The notes under the pieces: generated by a model | Told to the model about the DNA's origin: nothing | Databases searched by the model: none | The model's input: only the letters and a program-made list of their open reading frames with translations | Translations under genes and position numbers: made by a program | From: Chondrus crispus | Lineage: Eukaryota > Rhodophyta > Florideophyceae > Gigartinales > Gigartinaceae | DNA length: 64,000 nucleotides | Assembly: GCF_000350225.1 (NCBI RefSeq) | Contig: NW_005178980.1 | Span: forward strand, 192,943 to 256,942 | Reading direction: 5' to 3' | Part shown: in pieces, positions 61,955 through 64,000 of the stretch | Layout of the letters: each line of letters opens with the position of its first letter | Position numbering within the stretch: position 1 is the stretch's first letter

Positions 61955-64000
61955 ATGAGCCAAGAGTTTGAGCCCTCGATCCGCTCCGAAGCGGCGGATC
62001 TGAGTCCGGCCGCTGTGCAGTCCCCATCCGCCCCGTCGGGCGACGGCGACGCAGGTCCTCGTGACCGCGAACCGTCGCTCGGATCCTCCGAGGAAAGAGC
62101 GGCGGCGATGTTCGAACGCATAGCCGAATACATCGAGGAAGTCCGTACTTCCCTTCGGATCGATGTATCGGACCATGTATACACTCGATGTATGGCCGAA
62201 CTCCGCTCCCTGCGTGAAGGGAGGTTCGATAGAGTGACGCAGTCCTTAGAGAATCTCCGAGCACTGATCGACGAGTTACACTCGCGGATCGTGCTCGTCG
62301 AAGACTCCCGTTTCGCCTCGCCCGGACCGTCCGGGCAAGGTCGCCCTGAGAGGCCGACCTCGGTGAGACGACCCGAGGACCGAACCTCTCCGTCCGCAGA
62401 GCAATTGGGAGCGTTCGCGCACCTCTCCGCTGAGCTCGACGCCACTCGTCGGCGTGCTCGTGACATGGAACGTACCATGGCCGAAAGGCTACCCGGTGCC
62501 CCCCCGAGAGGGCCCGGTGGTACCGTACCTCCGAGCGCCGCCGCCCCCGAGGGTTGGCGTCCGACTGGTGCCGCTACCAGTCGGACTGCAGAAGGAAGCC
62601 GTCCTCCGATAGACGCGAACTTCGCGTCTGAGACCCAAGCCTTGCCGCCTATCGCCGGAAGTAGGCGGCAAGTGGACCGCGTATCGTACGCGGACGAAAA
62701 GGACCGTGGGGGAGCCGTCCGCGGATCCAGAGAACCGATGTTCTCCGTCGATCCCCGCTGGGGCGGCTACCCGCCGGCGAGTTACGCCGAGCATCCAGGT
62801 CCGGTAGACGTCCGTACGCTACCGGTTACCTCCTTCGGCACGCTGGGTCCCGCTGAACCCGGGCTCGAGCCGGTACATACGATGATCCAAGAGTTCAGCG
62901 CCGTTGCTGACTATCGTATGTACCGCTTGGACAACACCTCGAGGCTCGTTACCTCGGGTGACGCGGGACGGATCGCGAAGTACGTCCAACGCTGTCGTGG
63001 GATCCGTCCCACGATGCGCAGCTTCGACGGTACCGACCCAATCCAGCTGCTGCCGTTCTTGAAGGATATCCGAATCACCTTCAACTCGCAACACCTGACC
63101 GAAGGTGTTGCGGTACGAGTCCTCGCGCACTTCCTCGAGCGCGACGCGGAGCGCCTGTATACGAGTTATACGATGCGTGGCCTCTGCGCCGGCCAGCTCC
63201 ACGACGACGTGAGCTGGCCGGGGCTTGTGAATCAATTCTTAAAACGCTACCTCACGGACGACGTGTTAGGTGAAGCGTACGACGCTGTCGCTACGGCGCG
63301 ACAGCAATCGCATGAGACGGAAAGCACGTTTGCTGACCGACTCGAGACTGCCGCGTTCCGATGCACGGCAGTCTTCTCCGAACAGTCCCTCGCGCACTAC
63401 TTCGTGCGGGGACTTGCACCGGCAACCCGTGCCGCAGTATCCGAAACTGTGCAAAGGCTGCCAGGCAGTCAGAAGACCGATCTTCCGACCATCCGCCGTA
63501 TCGCCACGGCGGAAGGTACAACGTACCGCGCCCGGCGCGGTTTACCTCTGCCGGATTCGAAACCGGCAGGGAAGGCTGGCAGGACTACGAAGTCCGCCGC
63601 GACAAGTTCGCCCGCCTCGACCCTCCATATCGGGGAGGATGAGTGGCAGGCCGACCCTGTCCTCATTACGCAAGGAGCAGGGCCCGTGGGGCACGAACCC
63701 CTTCACCGATGTCGACCGGAACGACATCGAGTTACGCGACCGCCTTCGCGGCCACTCCAAGAGTGGCAAGGAGTACAGACCCCCGGGTCGCAGAGCTCGA
63801 CATATCGAGCCGAGATGCAGGAGGCGAAGCGCCTCGCGTGCCCCTCCTCACCGATGAGGAGGCGCGGCACGCGGCGACCTTCGCCTCAACGGACGGCAGC
63901 GCGTACGTGTGCTGGCTATGCCGTACGTACGGGCATGCCATGTACGCGTGCCCGTTCCTGTCGCCGGAACAACGGATGTTCACGGCGTACAGGAACTACC
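61955..64000 (+). CDS. E5 gag, running off the window
   Basis: ATG at 61955 (MSQEFEPSIRSEAADLS). The frame has no stop to the window end. N-terminal acidic/Pro-rich region, a coiled-coil-like stretch (MFERIAEYIEEVRTSLR, near 62110; LENLRALIDELHSR, near 62245), a disordered linker, then a capsid-like helical domain at about 62880-63540. That domain holds MRSFDGTDPIQLLPFLKDI, FLKRYLTDDVLGEAY and FADRLETAAFRC, a typical retrotransposon gag core. The zinc knuckle CWLCRTYGHAMYAC is at 63910-63951, but in the frame one base before the main one. At least one frameshift (and probably more) therefore lies in 63650-63850. The product would form the E5 particle. Confidence 0.75.
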   Translation, partial: MSQEFEPSIRSEAADLSPAAVQSPSAPSGDGDAGPRDREPSLGSSEERAAAMFERIAEYIEEVRTSLRIDVSDHVYTRCMAELRSLREGRFDRVTQSLENLRALIDELHSRIVLVEDSRFASPGPSGQGRPERPTSVRRPEDRTSPSAEQLGAFAHLSAELDATRRRARDMERTMAERLPGAPPRGPGGTVPPSAAAPEGWRPTGAATSRTAEGSRPPIDANFASETQALPPIAGSRRQVDRVSYADEKDRGGAVRGSREPMFSVDPRWGGYPPASYAEHPGPVDVRTLPVTSFGTLGPAEPGLEPVHTMIQEFSAVADYRMYRLDNTSRLVTSGDAGRIAKYVQRCRGIRPTMRSFDGTDPIQLLPFLKDIRITFNSQHLTEGVAVRVLAHFLERDAERLYTSYTMRGLCAGQLHDDVSWPGLVNQFLKRYLTDDVLGEAYDAVATARQQSHETESTFADRLETAAFRCTAVFSEQSLAHYFVRGLAPATRAAVSETVQRLPGSQKTDLPTIRRIATAEGTTYRARRGLPLPDSKPAGKAGRTTKSAATSSPASTLHIGEDEWQADPVLITQGAGPVGHEPLHRCRPERHRVTRPPSRPLQEWQGVQTPGSQSSTYRAEMQEAKRLACPSSPMRRRGTRRPSPQRTAARTCAGYAVRTGMPCTRARSCRRNNGCSRRTGTT

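Noticed and set aside
61888-62478. Minus-strand genes in 61824-63235
   Set aside because: They mirror the plus-strand E5 gag frame, which is continuous, contains recognised gag features and follows an LTR and primer site.

Overview
The window is eukaryotic and consists almost entirely of nested transposable elements. No host gene could be assigned with confidence. Evidence for a eukaryote: LTR retrotransposons with a C-terminal chromodomain (chromoviruses), a DIRS-like tyrosine-recombinase retroelement, two pogo/Tigger-type transposase relics with CENP-B-like DNA-binding domains, and TATA-bearing LTR promoters. The mixture fits a repeat-rich, fairly GC-rich protist or alga. A red alga is my best guess, but nothing in the sequence proves it.

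Layout, left to right. 1-1861: decayed pogo-like transposase. 1862-2791: non-coding, with an ACGTG-rich short repeat. 2792-6480 (minus): decayed DIRS-like element (gag, RT/RNase H, tyrosine recombinase). 6481-42332 (minus): chromovirus copy 'E2' (3' LTR on the left, 5' LTR on the right, gag and pol 34389-41125). E2 is split by chromovirus 'E1' (8456-29100, plus, TSD AATTC). E1 is in turn split inside its integrase by a 9,082-bp DNA transposon (14899-23980, TSD ACTG, 399-bp terminal inverted repeats). 42350-43689: LTR and first codons of a further copy, 'E4'. 43690-57469 (minus): chromovirus 'E3' (TSD GTGGT), inserted in E4 and itself carrying a 1,021-bp solo LTR (52315-53335, TSD CTCTC). 57974-60152: second pogo-like relic with 18-bp terminal inverted repeats. 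60821-61210: small unassigned ORF. 61272 to the end: 5' LTR and gag of a fifth LTR element, 'E5'.

Three things stand out. First, the DNA transposon carries a divergent gene pair. One arm encodes a ParB-like domain followed by a beta-class N6/N4 DNA methyltransferase with an intact DPPY motif, probably one fusion gene. The other encodes a basic disordered protein running into a DUF7869-like presumptive DDE transposase. Second, the chromoviruses carry, antisense to gag-pol and next to the 3' LTR, a conserved gene of unknown function. Three diverged copies are readable (26542-28218; 7786-8455 plus 29101-30388; 44866-45952), and a fourth is just a stub. Third, between the E1 chromodomain and its antisense gene lies a tandem array of about 77-bp units, each with several small perfect hairpins.

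The chromoviruses work as gag-pol retroelements: primer site beside the 5' LTR, gag with zinc knuckle, pol in the -1 frame, protease-RT-RNase H-integrase-chromodomain, then a purine tract at the 3' LTR. Every copy here is broken by stops, frameshifts, insertions or loss of an RT catalytic aspartate, so any movement would need help in trans. Nesting gives relative ages: E2 is older than E1, which is older than the DNA transposon; E4 is older than E3, which is older than the solo LTR.
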